Below are positions 1-8,556 of a DNA stretch of 10,653 bases, one piece after another. A model generated the notes under the pieces. That model had not been told where the DNA came from, ran no database searches, and saw only the letters and a list, made by a program, of their open reading frames with translations. The position numbers and the translations under genes are program-made. The stretch comes from JBKPDV01 sp046728075. Lineage in GTDB: Bacteria; Acidobacteriota; Thermoanaerobaculia; UBA5066; Gp7-AA6. Every line of letters begins with the position of its first letter. The first letter of the stretch is position 1. The stretch covers positions 1-10,653 of the forward strand of contig JBKPDV010000116.1 of NCBI GenBank assembly GCA_046728075.1. Reading direction: 5' to 3'.

Positions 1-62
1 GTGCTGTGACAGTCTCTTCCCGTCCTCTTCGGGCCGTCCGGTCCGTTCTCCCGGCCATTCCC

Positions 63-767
63 ATGACCGAACCATTTTCCGGATCCATTTTCCGTATCCG
101 CGACCTTCCGCAGGACGAGCGTCCGCGAGAGCGTCTCGCGCGACTGGGAGCCGCCGCCCTCTCAAGCGAAGAGCTGCTGGCATTGCTTCTGGGATCGGGG
201 ACGCGGGGCGAGAGTGCACTGGATCGCGCTCGAAAAATCCTCGCCTCGCACGGAGGCCTGCCGGGCCTGGCCTCCCTTTCGGGACCCGAGCTGCAGCGGG
301 AGCGGGGAATCAAGGGCGCGCGGGCCTGTACGATCGCGGCGGCTCTGGAGATTGGACGCCGTCTTGCAGCGGAGACGCTCTGCTCGCGAGACCTGCTGAA
401 CGAGCCGTCGCTGGTCAAAGACTATCTGCGCCGGGCGCGAGGCGAGGGGACGCAGGAGCGCACGGGAGCGCTTTACCTGAACGCCCGGAATCGGTTGATC
501 CGGGATGATCCCGAGATCTATCGAGGCACCCTCGACCGCGCGGTCGTCGAGCCGCGGGAGATCCTGAAGCGCGCGCTTCTGGCCAACGCGGCGGCGATCA
601 TCCTCTACCACAACCATCCTTCCGGAGACCCGACGCCGTCGAGGGAAGACCGGGAATTCACGCGACGCCTGGCCTCCGCGGCCGAAGCCGTCGGGATTCG
701 GCTCCTGGACCATCTCGTCGTGGGGACGTCCGGAGCGGTGTCGTTCCGGGAGTCCGGCCTCATGTAA
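63..767 (+). CDS. radC: RadC family JAMM-domain protein
   Basis: RadC/YeeS-type protein, 234 aa from the ATG at 63, close to the usual 220-235 aa. The N-terminal half carries the family hallmark RIRDLPQDERPRERL (residues 11-25) followed by LGAAALSSEELLALLLGSG, then a helix-hairpin-helix-like stretch around residues 70-100. The C-terminal half is a JAB/MPN domain with the JAMM metal site HNHPSGDPTPSRED (H183, H185, D196). Despite the name, a DNA-repair role is not established for the family; the fold suggests a metal-dependent hydrolase. I chose ATG 63 because the conserved region begins about ten residues later. An in-frame GTG at 6 would add 19 unconserved residues and cannot be excluded, since the window edge hides further upstream. 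Neither start has an obvious Shine-Dalgarno. The stop is followed three bases later by a heptamer repeat array. Family assignment is firm; the start is moderately sure. Confidence 0.93.
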   Translation: MTEPFSGSIFRIRDLPQDERPRERLARLGAAALSSEELLALLLGSGTRGESALDRARKILASHGGLPGLASLSGPELQRERGIKGARACTIAAALEIGRRLAAETLCSRDLLNEPSLVKDYLRRARGEGTQERTGALYLNARNRLIRDDPEIYRGTLDRAVVEPREILKRALLANAAAIILYHNHPSGDPTPSREDREFTRRLASAAEAVGIRLLDHLVVGTSGAVSFRESGLM

Positions 768-770
768 GAA

Positions 771-860
771 GTCGACAGTCAAAAGTCAACCGTCGACGGT
801 CCGCGGCCGACAGGGGCGGTAGCCAGACTGTTGACTGTCGACTGTAGACTGTCGACTCTT
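771..860. repeat. Heptamer-repeat inverted array filling radC-metG gap
   Basis: The 97-bp gap between radC and metG is almost entirely two facing arms of period-7 repeats. The left arm (771-801) has units such as GTCGACA, GTCAAAA, GTCAACC; the right arm (826-860) has units GACTGTT, GACTGTC, GACTGTA, GACTGTC, GACTCTT. The right arm reverse-complemented matches the left at about 25 of 31 positions (771-801 with 826-856), leaving a 24-nt GC-rich loop. The array starts three bases after the radC stop and ends four bases before the metG ATG. Bases 833-860 are identical to 3912-3939. Confidence 0.88.
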
Positions 861-864
861 TTTC

Positions 865-2829
865 ATGAAGACCTTCTACATCACGACGCCGATCTACTAC
901 GTCAACGATCTGCCCCACATCGGGCACGTCTATTCGACGGTCGTGTGCGACGTGGCGGCCCGCTTCCACCGGATGATCGGGGACCGGACGCGCTTTCTCA
1001 CAGGCACCGACGAGCACGGACAAAACATCGAGAAGGCGGCGGCCGCACAGGAGATCGCACCCATCGAGCTCGCGAACCGCGTGGTCTCGCGCTATCACGA
1101 TCTCTACCGCACATTCGAGATCTCCAACGACGACTTCATCCGAACGACCGAGCCGCGCCACCGCGCGGGCGTGGAAGCCCTGATCGCCCGGATCGAGCAG
1201 AGCGGGGATCTCTACGTCGACCGGCACGAAGGCTGGTACTGCGCCAGCTGCGAGGCCTTCTACACGGAGAAGGAGCTCGACGAAGAGCACCGATGCCCCG
1301 TCCATGGAACCCCGTGCTCTCGGGAATCGGAGGAGAACGTCTTTTTTCGTCTGTCCCGTTACGGAGGGCGGCTGCTCGCGCATTACGAGGCGCATCCGGA
1401 CTTCCTTCGGCCGGAAACACGGCGCGCGGAGGTGGTCTCGTTCGTCCGGCGCGGCTTGAACGACCTTTCGGTTTCTCGGTCGAAGGTTCGCTGGGGAATT
1501 CCGTTCCCCGGGCGGCCCGGCCAGGTCGTTTACGTCTGGCTCGATGCGCTCGCCAACTACATCACCGCGCTCGGATTCGGCGGCCCGGATGACGGCCTCT
1601 ATCGTGAGTTCTGGGAGAACGGCGAGGGGGCCCGGGTCCATCTGATCGGCAAGGACATCCTGCGATTCCATTCGGTCTATTGGCCGGCGTTTCTTCTCTC
1701 CGCCGGGCTGCCGCTGCCCACGACGGTGTGGGCTCACGGTTGGTGGCTCCGCGACGAGAAGAAGGTCTCCAAGTCGGTGGGCAACGTCGTGCGGCCCGAC
1801 AACCTGGTCCGCGACTTCGGGCCGGACGCGCTGCGTTATTTTCTCCTTCGAGAGATGACCTTCGGCCAGGACGCCAGCTTTTCCGATGAGGCGTTCCTGA
1901 CGCGTTACAACGCGGATCTCGCCAACGATCTGGGCAACACCCTCTCGCGAGTGGCCGCGCTCTGCCGCCAGAGCTTCGGCGCGACCCCGCGCGAGGTCTG
2001 CACGGACAACGAGGTCCGGACCGCGTTTTTCGCGACCGTGCCCGAGTGGCGTGGAGCGATGGAGGAGTTCGCATTCAACCGCGCGCTCGACTCCGTCTGG
2101 CGTCTGCTCGCCATGATCAACGGCTATATCGTCGCGCGTGAGCCGTGGAAGATCCGAAAAGAGGAGGGAACCTCCGACCGGCTGCACCGCGTGCTCTCGG
2201 CCGCGGCGGAGGGGATGAGGATCGTGGGCGTTTTGCTCTTCCCATTTGTGCCGGGAACGGCGCGGCGGATCTTTCAGACGCTGGGGCTTCCGCCGCGCGA
2301 CCCGCTCCCGGCAGACCTCGAGTGGGGAAGGCTGCCTTTGAACGTTCCCCTCTCGGAACAGCCGCCCCTGTTCCCCCGAGTCGACGGCGCTCTCTACCTT
2401 GGAGCAGCAAAGGAAGGAAGAATGGATGAAAAACCGGCTTCCCCGAATCCGACGGCACCACCGCCGATCGAGACGACTCAAGCGGCGACACCATCGGACA
2501 CTCGCATCGGCATCGAGGAGTTTGGCAAGGTCCGGCTCGTGACGGCGAAGGTTCTGGAGGCCGAGCGCGTGCCGAAGTCGAACAAGCTGATTCGGATGCG
2601 GGTCGATATCGGCACGGAGCAGCGCCAGATCGTGGCCGGGATTGGAAAACGGTACGCGCCGGAGGAGCTCCTCGGCCGGAACGTCGTCGTGGTCACCAAC
2701 CTGAAGCCGGCCAAACTGATGGGGGTCGAGTCCGACGGAATGGTGCTCGCCGCGACGGTTGGCGAAGCGGGAGATCCGGTATTGCTCGACGTGCCGGCGG
2801 AAGTCCCGCCGGGCAGCCGGGTCAAATGA
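865..2829 (+). CDS. metG: Methionyl-tRNA synthetase with C-terminal tRNA-binding domain
   Basis: Class I cytosolic aminoacyl-tRNA synthetase that charges tRNA-Met, including initiator tRNA, with methionine using ATP; 654 aa. The Rossmann catalytic domain opens with YITTPIYYVNDLPHIGH; the HIGH motif is residues 18-21. The connective-peptide zinc knuckle is visible as CASC (126-129) and CPVHGTPC (144-151), resembling the one-knuckle T. thermophilus type. The second ATP signature reads KVSKS (300-304), a conservative variant of KMSKS. An anticodon-binding helical domain follows, then a Pro/Thr-rich linker (about residues 515-547) and an EMAP/Trbp111-like tRNA-binding domain (about 550-654) with the VxxAKVLEAERVPKSNKL core, typical of dimeric bacterial MetRS. 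The ATG at 865 fits the family N-terminus exactly. No Shine-Dalgarno precedes it: the upstream bases are a heptamer repeat ending in a T-rich stretch. The stop is followed by another repeat array. Confidence 0.97.
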   Translation: MKTFYITTPIYYVNDLPHIGHVYSTVVCDVAARFHRMIGDRTRFLTGTDEHGQNIEKAAAAQEIAPIELANRVVSRYHDLYRTFEISNDDFIRTTEPRHRAGVEALIARIEQSGDLYVDRHEGWYCASCEAFYTEKELDEEHRCPVHGTPCSRESEENVFFRLSRYGGRLLAHYEAHPDFLRPETRRAEVVSFVRRGLNDLSVSRSKVRWGIPFPGRPGQVVYVWLDALANYITALGFGGPDDGLYREFWENGEGARVHLIGKDILRFHSVYWPAFLLSAGLPLPTTVWAHGWWLRDEKKVSKSVGNVVRPDNLVRDFGPDALRYFLLREMTFGQDASFSDEAFLTRYNADLANDLGNTLSRVAALCRQSFGATPREVCTDNEVRTAFFATVPEWRGAMEEFAFNRALDSVWRLLAMINGYIVAREPWKIRKEEGTSDRLHRVLSAAAEGMRIVGVLLFPFVPGTARRIFQTLGLPPRDPLPADLEWGRLPLNVPLSEQPPLFPRVDGALYLGAAKEGRMDEKPASPNPTAPPPIETTQAATPSDTRIGIEEFGKVRLVTAKVLEAERVPKSNKLIRMRVDIGTEQRQIVAGIGKRYAPEELLGRNVVVVTNLKPAKLMGVESDGMVLAATVGEAGDPVLLDVPAEVPPGSRVK

Positions 2830-2834
2830 AATCA

Positions 2835-2925
2835 GACGGGGAGACGGGGTGACGGGGTGACGGGGTGACGGGGAGAAGAGAAGGCGCATCACCCCGTCTC
2901 CCAGTCCCCCCCGTCTCCCCCGTCG
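2835..2925. repeat. Octamer GACGGGGT inverted array with G-run motif, metG-tatD gap
   Basis: This array occupies most of the 111-bp gap. The left arm (2835-2874) is five copies of an 8-bp unit, GACGGGGT or GACGGGGA. The right arm (about 2888-2925) is the imperfect complement, rich in CCCC runs (ACCCCGTCTCCC, CCCGTCTCCCCC). The two can fold into a hairpin of roughly 35 bp with a loop of about 13 nt. The array begins five bases after the metG stop and ends 15 bases before the tatD ATG. The left arm has five GGGG runs spaced by exactly four bases on the plus strand; the right arm gives G-runs on the minus strand. Confidence 0.88.
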
Positions 2926-2940
2926 TGAGCTGACGCTTCG

Positions 2941-3729
2941 ATGACCCATTCGGACTCCCACTGCCACCTCTACATGGCGGAGAACCCGGCGGGCTGGCTC
3001 GAGCGCGCGCGGGCGGTCGGCGTGACTCGGCTGCTCGTTCCCGGGACGACCCTCGAGGATTCCGCGCGCGCCGTCGCGATTGCGCAGGAGCACGAAGGGG
3101 TGTTCGCGGCCGTGGGGATCCATCCGCACGAGGCGAAGGACTTCGACGCCGCCCGCGACGGGGCGCGGCTCGAGGAGCTGGCGAGGGAGCGCAAGGTCGT
3201 TGCGATCGGTGAGGTCGGCCTCGACTTTTACTACGATCACTCTCCGCGACCGAAACAGATCGACGTCCTGGAATGGATGCTCGATCTCGCCCGACGCCTC
3301 TCGCTCCCGGCGATTCTTCACAACCGCGAGAGCGGGAAGGAGATGCTGGAGATCCTCACGCGCCTTCCTCACCGCGAACGGCCGGGAGTTTTTCACTCCT
3401 TCACGGAAAATGCCGATTTCGGAGCAAAGGCGATCGATCTGGGTTATGCGATCTCCTTTTCCGGAATGCTCACGTTCCGGGCGGCCGAGAACATTCGTGA
3501 CGCCGCGCGCGGGCTCCCGCTCGAGGCGATGCTGATCGAGACCGACGCCCCGTTTCTCGCGCCGGTGCCCCATCGCGGAAAGACAAACGAGCCGTCGTTC
3601 GTCATCGAAACGGCGAAGAAACTGGCGGAGCTCAAAGCCGTAGATCTCGCGAAAATCGCGGAGACGACCACTCTCAATTTTGAGAGTTTGTTCGAGGCGG
3701 TCACGAGGAGCGCGGCCGCAACGAGCTGA
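2941..3729 (+). CDS. TatD family metal-dependent hydrolase (putative DNase)
   Basis: TIM-barrel amidohydrolase-superfamily protein of the TatD/YcfH/YjjV group, 262 aa, a standard length. The metal-binding ladder is complete: HCH in SDSHCHL (H7, H9), GIHPHEA (59-65), GEVGLDFYYD with E91, LHNRES with H127, FHSFTEN with H152, and ETDAPFLAPVPHRGKTNEP with D202. Characterised members are 3'-5' exonucleases or DNases acting on DNA or damaged ends; the native substrate here is unknown. A tatD-like gene directly after metG is a common bacterial arrangement (as with yabD after metS in Bacillus), which supports co-transcription with metG. The ATG at 2941 gives the canonical start just before the first HxH motif. 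No convincing Shine-Dalgarno is present; a G/C repeat array ends 15 bases upstream. The exact orthologue within the family (tatD, ycfH, yjjV) cannot be decided, so no symbol is given. Confidence 0.94.
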   Translation: MTHSDSHCHLYMAENPAGWLERARAVGVTRLLVPGTTLEDSARAVAIAQEHEGVFAAVGIHPHEAKDFDAARDGARLEELARERKVVAIGEVGLDFYYDHSPRPKQIDVLEWMLDLARRLSLPAILHNRESGKEMLEILTRLPHRERPGVFHSFTENADFGAKAIDLGYAISFSGMLTFRAAENIRDAARGLPLEAMLIETDAPFLAPVPHRGKTNEPSFVIETAKKLAELKAVDLAKIAETTTLNFESLFEAVTRSAAATS

Positions 3730-3741
3730 GAGCCGATCCTG

Positions 3742-3812
3742 GAGCGAAATGACGAAGGATCTACTCTGGCGGGCCCGCGAGGGAGGACGAAAGTAGATCC
3801 TTCGCTTCGCTC
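3742..3812. repeat. Long inverted repeat (hairpin) after tatD
   Basis: The left arm 3742-3765 (starts GAGCGAAATGACGAAGG) and right arm 3792-3812 (ends CTTCGCTTCGCTC) are complementary. The 13-base core CGAAGGATCTACT is perfect, and the outer GAGCGA also pairs. The 26-nt loop is GC-rich. It starts 12 bases after the tatD stop. It lacks the period-7 tandem structure of the other arrays, so it looks like a separate repeat type. There is no T-run after the stem, so it is not a classical intrinsic terminator. Confidence 0.8.
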
Positions 3813-3867
3813 GCAGATGACAACAGAAGTGAGTGCCGCCGTTAAGTGAGCGAGGCAGCCTTTTCCT

Positions 3868-3939
3868 GACTACCGACTATCGACTATCGACTGAACCGGC
3901 TCTCCTCTGTGGACTGTCGACTGTAGACTGTCGACTCTT
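3868..3939. repeat. Two direct-orientation heptamer blocks before zincin gene
   Basis: The first block, 3868-3895, has units GACTACC, GACTATC, GACTATC, GACTGAA. The second, 3912-3939, has units GACTGTC, GACTGTA, GACTGTC, GACTCTT and is identical over 28 bp to 833-860 in front of metG. Unlike the other arrays, both blocks read in the same direction, so they do not form one hairpin. The second block ends two bases before the ATG of the next gene. The first block resembles, in reverse complement, the left arm of the array near infB (8852-8880). Confidence 0.88.
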
Positions 3940-3941
3940 CG

Positions 3942-4310
3942 ATGAGCTCCTCCCGCATCTCTCCCCGCGACTTCGAAACCTACGTCGAAGAAGCCTTGTC
4001 CGGCGTTCCGGCGAGTTTTCGCAAGTATCTCGAGAACATCGTGGTCGTGGTTGAGGACGAGCCGGCCGACGAGGACTATGACGAGACGGACACTCCGGAT
4101 GAGGAGGAGCTCTTCGGCATCTTTCGCGGCGTTCCGTACTTCGAGCGAGGAGCCGTGACCTCCCATCTGCCCGCCCAGATCGCAATCTTTCGAGGCCCGA
4201 TTCTCCGCAGTTGCGGCACCCGGGGCGAGGCCGTCCGAGAGATCCGGGACACTGTCGTCCATGAGATCGGCCACATGTTAGGGCTCGGCGACGAGGAGAT
4301 GCCGTACTAG
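3942..4310 (+). CDS. Small metallopeptidase family protein (Zincin_1 type, HExxH)
   Basis: A 122-aa protein with an N-terminal segment typical of the small zincin-like family (SPRDFETYVEEALSGVPASF, residues 7-26, then NIVVVVEDEP, 32-41). A strongly acidic stretch at about 39-57 follows, then the FGIFRGVPYFERG and AIFRGPILRSC strands (58-70 and 81-91). The C-terminus carries the zinc-protease signature VVHEIGHMLGLGDEEM with HEIGH at 107-111; in this family an acidic residue a few positions later probably completes the metal site. It is cytosolic by appearance, with no signal peptide or membrane segment. The substrate is unknown for the family, so peptidase activity is an inference from the motif. 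The ATG at 3942 fits the family start, but it has no Shine-Dalgarno and sits two bases after a heptamer repeat. It is last in the plus-strand block and converges on pnp. Confidence 0.88.
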   Translation: MSSSRISPRDFETYVEEALSGVPASFRKYLENIVVVVEDEPADEDYDETDTPDEEELFGIFRGVPYFERGAVTSHLPAQIAIFRGPILRSCGTRGEAVREIRDTVVHEIGHMLGLGDEEMPY

Positions 4311-4389
4311 CGAGGCGCTGAATGCCGGCGGCAGATTCTTACTCCTCTCTTGCACATCGGATCGGGCGTGTGAGGGCCGGCGGGTGATC
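4311..4389. other. Convergent intergenic gap, no gene seen
   Basis: Between the zincin stop and the pnp terminator there is no plausible ORF, repeat array or plus-strand terminator. The plus-strand transcript probably ends by another means or reads into the pnp terminator hairpin, which lacks a T-run in that direction. Confidence 0.5.
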
Positions 4390-4417
4390 AAAAGAAAAGC
4401 GCGGCTTTCGCCGCGCT
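4390..4417 (-). terminator. Intrinsic terminator of pnp
   Basis: Read on the minus strand, an 8-bp perfect stem AGCGCGGC / GCCGCGCT closes a GAAA (GNRA) tetraloop and is followed at once by TTTCTTTT (4397 down to 4390). This is a textbook rho-independent terminator about 45 bp past the pnp stop. On the plus strand the hairpin is followed by CCGTTTCG, so it should work mainly for the minus-strand operon. Confidence 0.9.
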
Positions 4418-4462
4418 CCGTTTCGAACCCTGTCCATCTCTCACATCAATGGACCCGTCCTC

Positions 4463-6688
<2,226 letters not shown>

Positions 6689-6725
6689 AAGTTTTCCTCA
6701 AATTGGGGAGGCGCCGCGCGGGAAA

Positions 6726-6758
6726 GTCGGAATCTCGGCCGGCGTTCTGCCGTCCGAC
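6726..6758 (-). promoter_or_regulatory. Possible stem-loop in rpsO-pnp spacer
   Basis: The 100-bp spacer contains an outer stem GTCGGA / TCCGAC (6726-6731 with 6753-6758) stacked on an inner stem CGGC / GCCG (6740-6743 with 6749-6752). It has a 5-nt loop and an 8-nt bulge on one side. There is no T-run, so it is not an intrinsic terminator. In E. coli a stem-loop in this same spacer is cut by RNase III and mediates PNPase autoregulation. A similar role here is only an inference from position. Confidence 0.4.
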
Positions 6759-6788
6759 GGGGCTCGACGCGCGGGCAGCCGCCCCCTG

Positions 6789-7064
6789 TTACTTGCGAAT
6801 TTCGAGACGCTCGATCAACTTGTGATAGCGATCGGCCGACTCTCTCTTCAGATAGTCGAGCAGACGCCGGCGCCGCGAGACGAGCTTCAACAGCCCGCGG
6901 CGGGAATGGTGGTCCTTGGCGTGCCCCTTGAAATGATCGGTCAGGTACGCGATCCGGTTGGTGAGAAGGGCCACCTGGACCTCGGGCGAGCCCGTGTCCT
7001 TGTCGTGGGCTCGATACTGCCGAACCAGGTTCGGCTTCTCGGCCCGATAATCCGTAACGTTCAC
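6789..7064 (-). CDS. rpsO: 30S ribosomal protein S15
   Basis: Small-subunit protein that binds 16S rRNA in the central domain early in assembly. With the GTG start at 7064 it is 91 aa, against the usual 88-90. Family core motifs are DTGSPEVQVALLTNRI (residues 23-38) and DHHSRRGLLKLVSRRRRLL (51-69), with the C-terminal RYHKLIERL. I chose GTG 7064 because a strong GGAGGA Shine-Dalgarno (7069-7074) sits four bases upstream. The longer reading from TTG 7076 would place the start codon inside that ribosome-binding site and give an overlong N-terminus. A promoter-like sequence lies upstream, which suggests transcription separate from truB. The pnp gene follows after 100 bp. In other bacteria S15 represses its own translation through its mRNA leader; I cannot tell whether that holds here. 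Confidence 0.97.
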   Translation of the reverse strand: MNVTDYRAEKPNLVRQYRAHDKDTGSPEVQVALLTNRIAYLTDHFKGHAKDHHSRRGLLKLVSRRRRLLDYLKRESADRYHKLIERLEIRK

Positions 7065-7098
7065 TGAGTCCTCCAAATCACTCTATCCACACTACTTT

Positions 7099-7128
7099 TA
7101 TATAAACCCCGAGAATACCACGGAACAA
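7099..7128 (-). promoter_or_regulatory. Likely sigma70-type promoter of rpsO-pnp
   Basis: On the minus strand an AT-rich TTTATATAAAAG (7106 to 7095) stands out in a GC-rich region. It offers a -10 of TATATA (7099-7104), with a weak -35 TTGTTC (7123-7128) 18 bases upstream. Transcription would begin near 7092, leaving a leader of about 28 nt with the GGAGGA site. The AT-rich block is the only one of its kind in the window's intergenic DNA. The -35 match is poor. Confidence 0.55.
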
Positions 7129-7144
7129 TCCCTTGACCACGGAC

Positions 7145-8074
7145 TCAATTCGACAAAACGATCTTCGGCTTGATCAACGACACCGGCCCATGGCCGATCG
7201 GAGTCACCTGTCCCAAAGCGACGATTTCGTCGGAGGGGCCGAGCAGGGCGACCCATTCTCCTTCCTTCGCGCCGACTCCGCGCGCCGGAATCGCCTGGCC
7301 TTTGCGGATCTTCCAGGCCTCGAGCGATGCCAGCCGCACCCGCTCGAAGGGGAACGGAACCTGCGACAACGGCACGGCGTGAGAGCCCTGGAGCCGCTCT
7401 TCCGTTCCGAGCGCCTCGAAGCTCTCGAGAGGAACCGCGTCCTCCACCCGGAAAGAGCCGATGCTGGTCCGTCGGAGGGTCTCTAGGTGCGCGCCGCAGC
7501 CGAGTTTTTCCCCCAGGTCGTTGGCAATCGACCGGACGTAGGTGCCCGAGGAGCACCGAATCGTGAAGGGGAGGCGGGCTTGATCGAGCGGTCCGAGCGA
7601 GAACTCCGATACGCGCACTTTCTTCGGAACGACCGGCACGGTCTCCCCCTTGCGCGCCATCTCGTAGAACCTCCGCCCGGCGACCTTCTTGGCCGAATAG
7701 GGGGGCGGAGACTGGAGAAACTCGCCGCGAAAGCCTTCGGCCGCTCGCTCGATCTCCTCGGAGCCCGCTCCCGCGCAGTCGCGCAACGGACCGGCCGGCT
7801 CGCCATCGCGATCGTAAGTCGCGGTCGCTTGCCCCAGGCGGATCACGCCTTCATAGGATTTGTCCATTCCCGTGAAAAAGCCTTGCAGTCGAGCGGCGCC
7901 TCCCGCGCACAGCAACAACAGGCCCGTCGCCAGCGGATCGAGAGTTCCGCTGTGACCGATCCGGGCCATTCCGGTCGCCCGCCGCGCTCGTTCGACCACG
8001 TCGTGGGAGGTCAGGCCGGCGGGCTTGTCGATGAGAAAGAGAACGCCCCGGGCAAGGAGCTCGCGAGCATTCAT
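7145..8074 (-). CDS. truB: tRNA pseudouridine(55) synthase TruB
   Basis: Converts U55 of the T-loop of tRNAs to pseudouridine; 309 aa. The catalytic motif GHSGTLDPLATGLL carries D46. KSYEGVIRLGQATATYD, the PPYSAKKVAGRRFYEMAR segment and SSGTYVRSIANDLG with LRRTSIGSF are all in family order. A C-terminal PUA-like region (GQAIPARGVGAKEGEWVAL) follows. The frame stays open further upstream through rbfA, but family homology starts at FLIDKPAGLTSHDVV, and ATG 8074 has a GGGAGGAG Shine-Dalgarno at 8083-8090, eight bases upstream within the end of rbfA. Only five bases separate it from the rbfA stop, so the two are co-transcribed and perhaps translationally coupled. ribF, often next in this operon, is absent; a promoter region and rpsO follow. 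Confidence 0.97.
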   Translation of the reverse strand: MNARELLARGVLFLIDKPAGLTSHDVVERARRATGMARIGHSGTLDPLATGLLLLCAGGAARLQGFFTGMDKSYEGVIRLGQATATYDRDGEPAGPLRDCAGAGSEEIERAAEGFRGEFLQSPPPYSAKKVAGRRFYEMARKGETVPVVPKKVRVSEFSLGPLDQARLPFTIRCSSGTYVRSIANDLGEKLGCGAHLETLRRTSIGSFRVEDAVPLESFEALGTEERLQGSHAVPLSQVPFPFERVRLASLEAWKIRKGQAIPARGVGAKEGEWVALLGPSDEIVALGQVTPIGHGPVSLIKPKIVLSN

Positions 8075-8079
8075 GAGGG

Positions 8080-8439
8080 CTACTCCTCCCGCGGCGGCAG
8101 GACTTTGGCGAGCAGCTCCTCGACACGGGCTCCCCGCTCGAGAGACCGATCCAGGAAGAAATGGAGCTCCGGCGCGAAGCGCAGGCCGCAGCGCTGTCCC
8201 ACTTCCCGGCGCAGATATCCCGCGGCTCGATCCAGAGCGTCTGTCGCGATCTGCTGCTCCTCTTCCCCCCCGAGCACGGAGAAGTAGATCCGGGCCGACC
8301 GCAGGTCCGCCGGCATCGAGACCTCCGTGATCGTGACGCGCTTCAACTCCGGATCGTGGGCCTCCATCAGGATCAGGCTGGACAGCTCTGCCCGGACCAG
8401 GTCGGCGACCCTTTGGCTTCTGCGAGACTCTTTTTTCAT
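8080..8439 (-). CDS. rbfA: 30S ribosome-binding factor A
   Basis: KH-like single-domain protein that helps mature the 30S subunit and process the 5' end of 16S rRNA; needed for growth in the cold in E. coli. At 119 aa it is of normal length. Visible family features are the start MKKESRRSQRVADLVRAEL, DPELKRVTITEVSMPADLRSAR (residues 29-50) leading to IYFSVLG, and the C-terminal FAPELHFFLDRSLERGARVEELL. The ATG at 8439 matches the family start. No Shine-Dalgarno is present; on the minus strand the bases before it are the CTTTCGC units of a heptamer array that runs right up to the start codon. It lies between ylxP and truB as in many bacteria. Confidence 0.96.
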   Translation of the reverse strand: MKKESRRSQRVADLVRAELSSLILMEAHDPELKRVTITEVSMPADLRSARIYFSVLGGEEEQQIATDALDRAAGYLRREVGQRCGLRFAPELHFFLDRSLERGARVEELLAKVLPPREE

Positions 8440-8440
8440 G

Positions 8441-8554
8441 GCGAAAGGCGAAAGGCGAAGGGTGAAAGGCGACGAGGCTTCGCAATCGCGAGTCGGCTGA
8501 TGGCCGTCTGTGCGACCCCGCCATTCGCCGTTCGCCCTTCGCCCGTCGCCCTCG
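8441..8554. repeat. Heptamer CGAAAGG inverted array filling rbfA-ylxP gap
   Basis: The left arm (8441-8473) has units CGAAAGG, CGAAAGG, CGAAGGG, TGAAAGG. The right arm (8522-8554) is its imperfect complement with units like CCATTCG, CCGTTCG, CCCTTCG, CCCGTCG. The middle (8474-8521) is about 48 nt without a clear pattern. The array begins one base from the rbfA start codon and ends two bases from the ylxP stop, so it fills the whole 117-bp gap. No promoter or terminator is evident in it. Confidence 0.87.
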
Positions 8555-8556
8555 TG

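Noticed and set aside
300..304. KVSKS in place of KMSKS in MetRS as a sign of a defective enzyme (residues 300-304 of the protein)
   Set aside because: The lysines and serines are kept and the change is conservative. All other motifs are intact, so an active enzyme is the simpler reading.
771..860. CRISPR array
   Set aside because: The units are only 7 bp, degenerate and without spacers, the arms face each other, and no cas genes are nearby.
760..3573. 937-codon open frame on the minus strand across metG and tatD
   Set aside because: It lies antisense to two clear genes, crosses the repeat arrays and has low-complexity Arg/Pro-rich sequence with no family likeness. It is a high-GC shadow frame.
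4398..4417. Bidirectional terminator serving the zincin gene as well
   Set aside because: On the plus strand the stem is followed by CCGTTTCG with no T-run, so only minus-strand function is supported.
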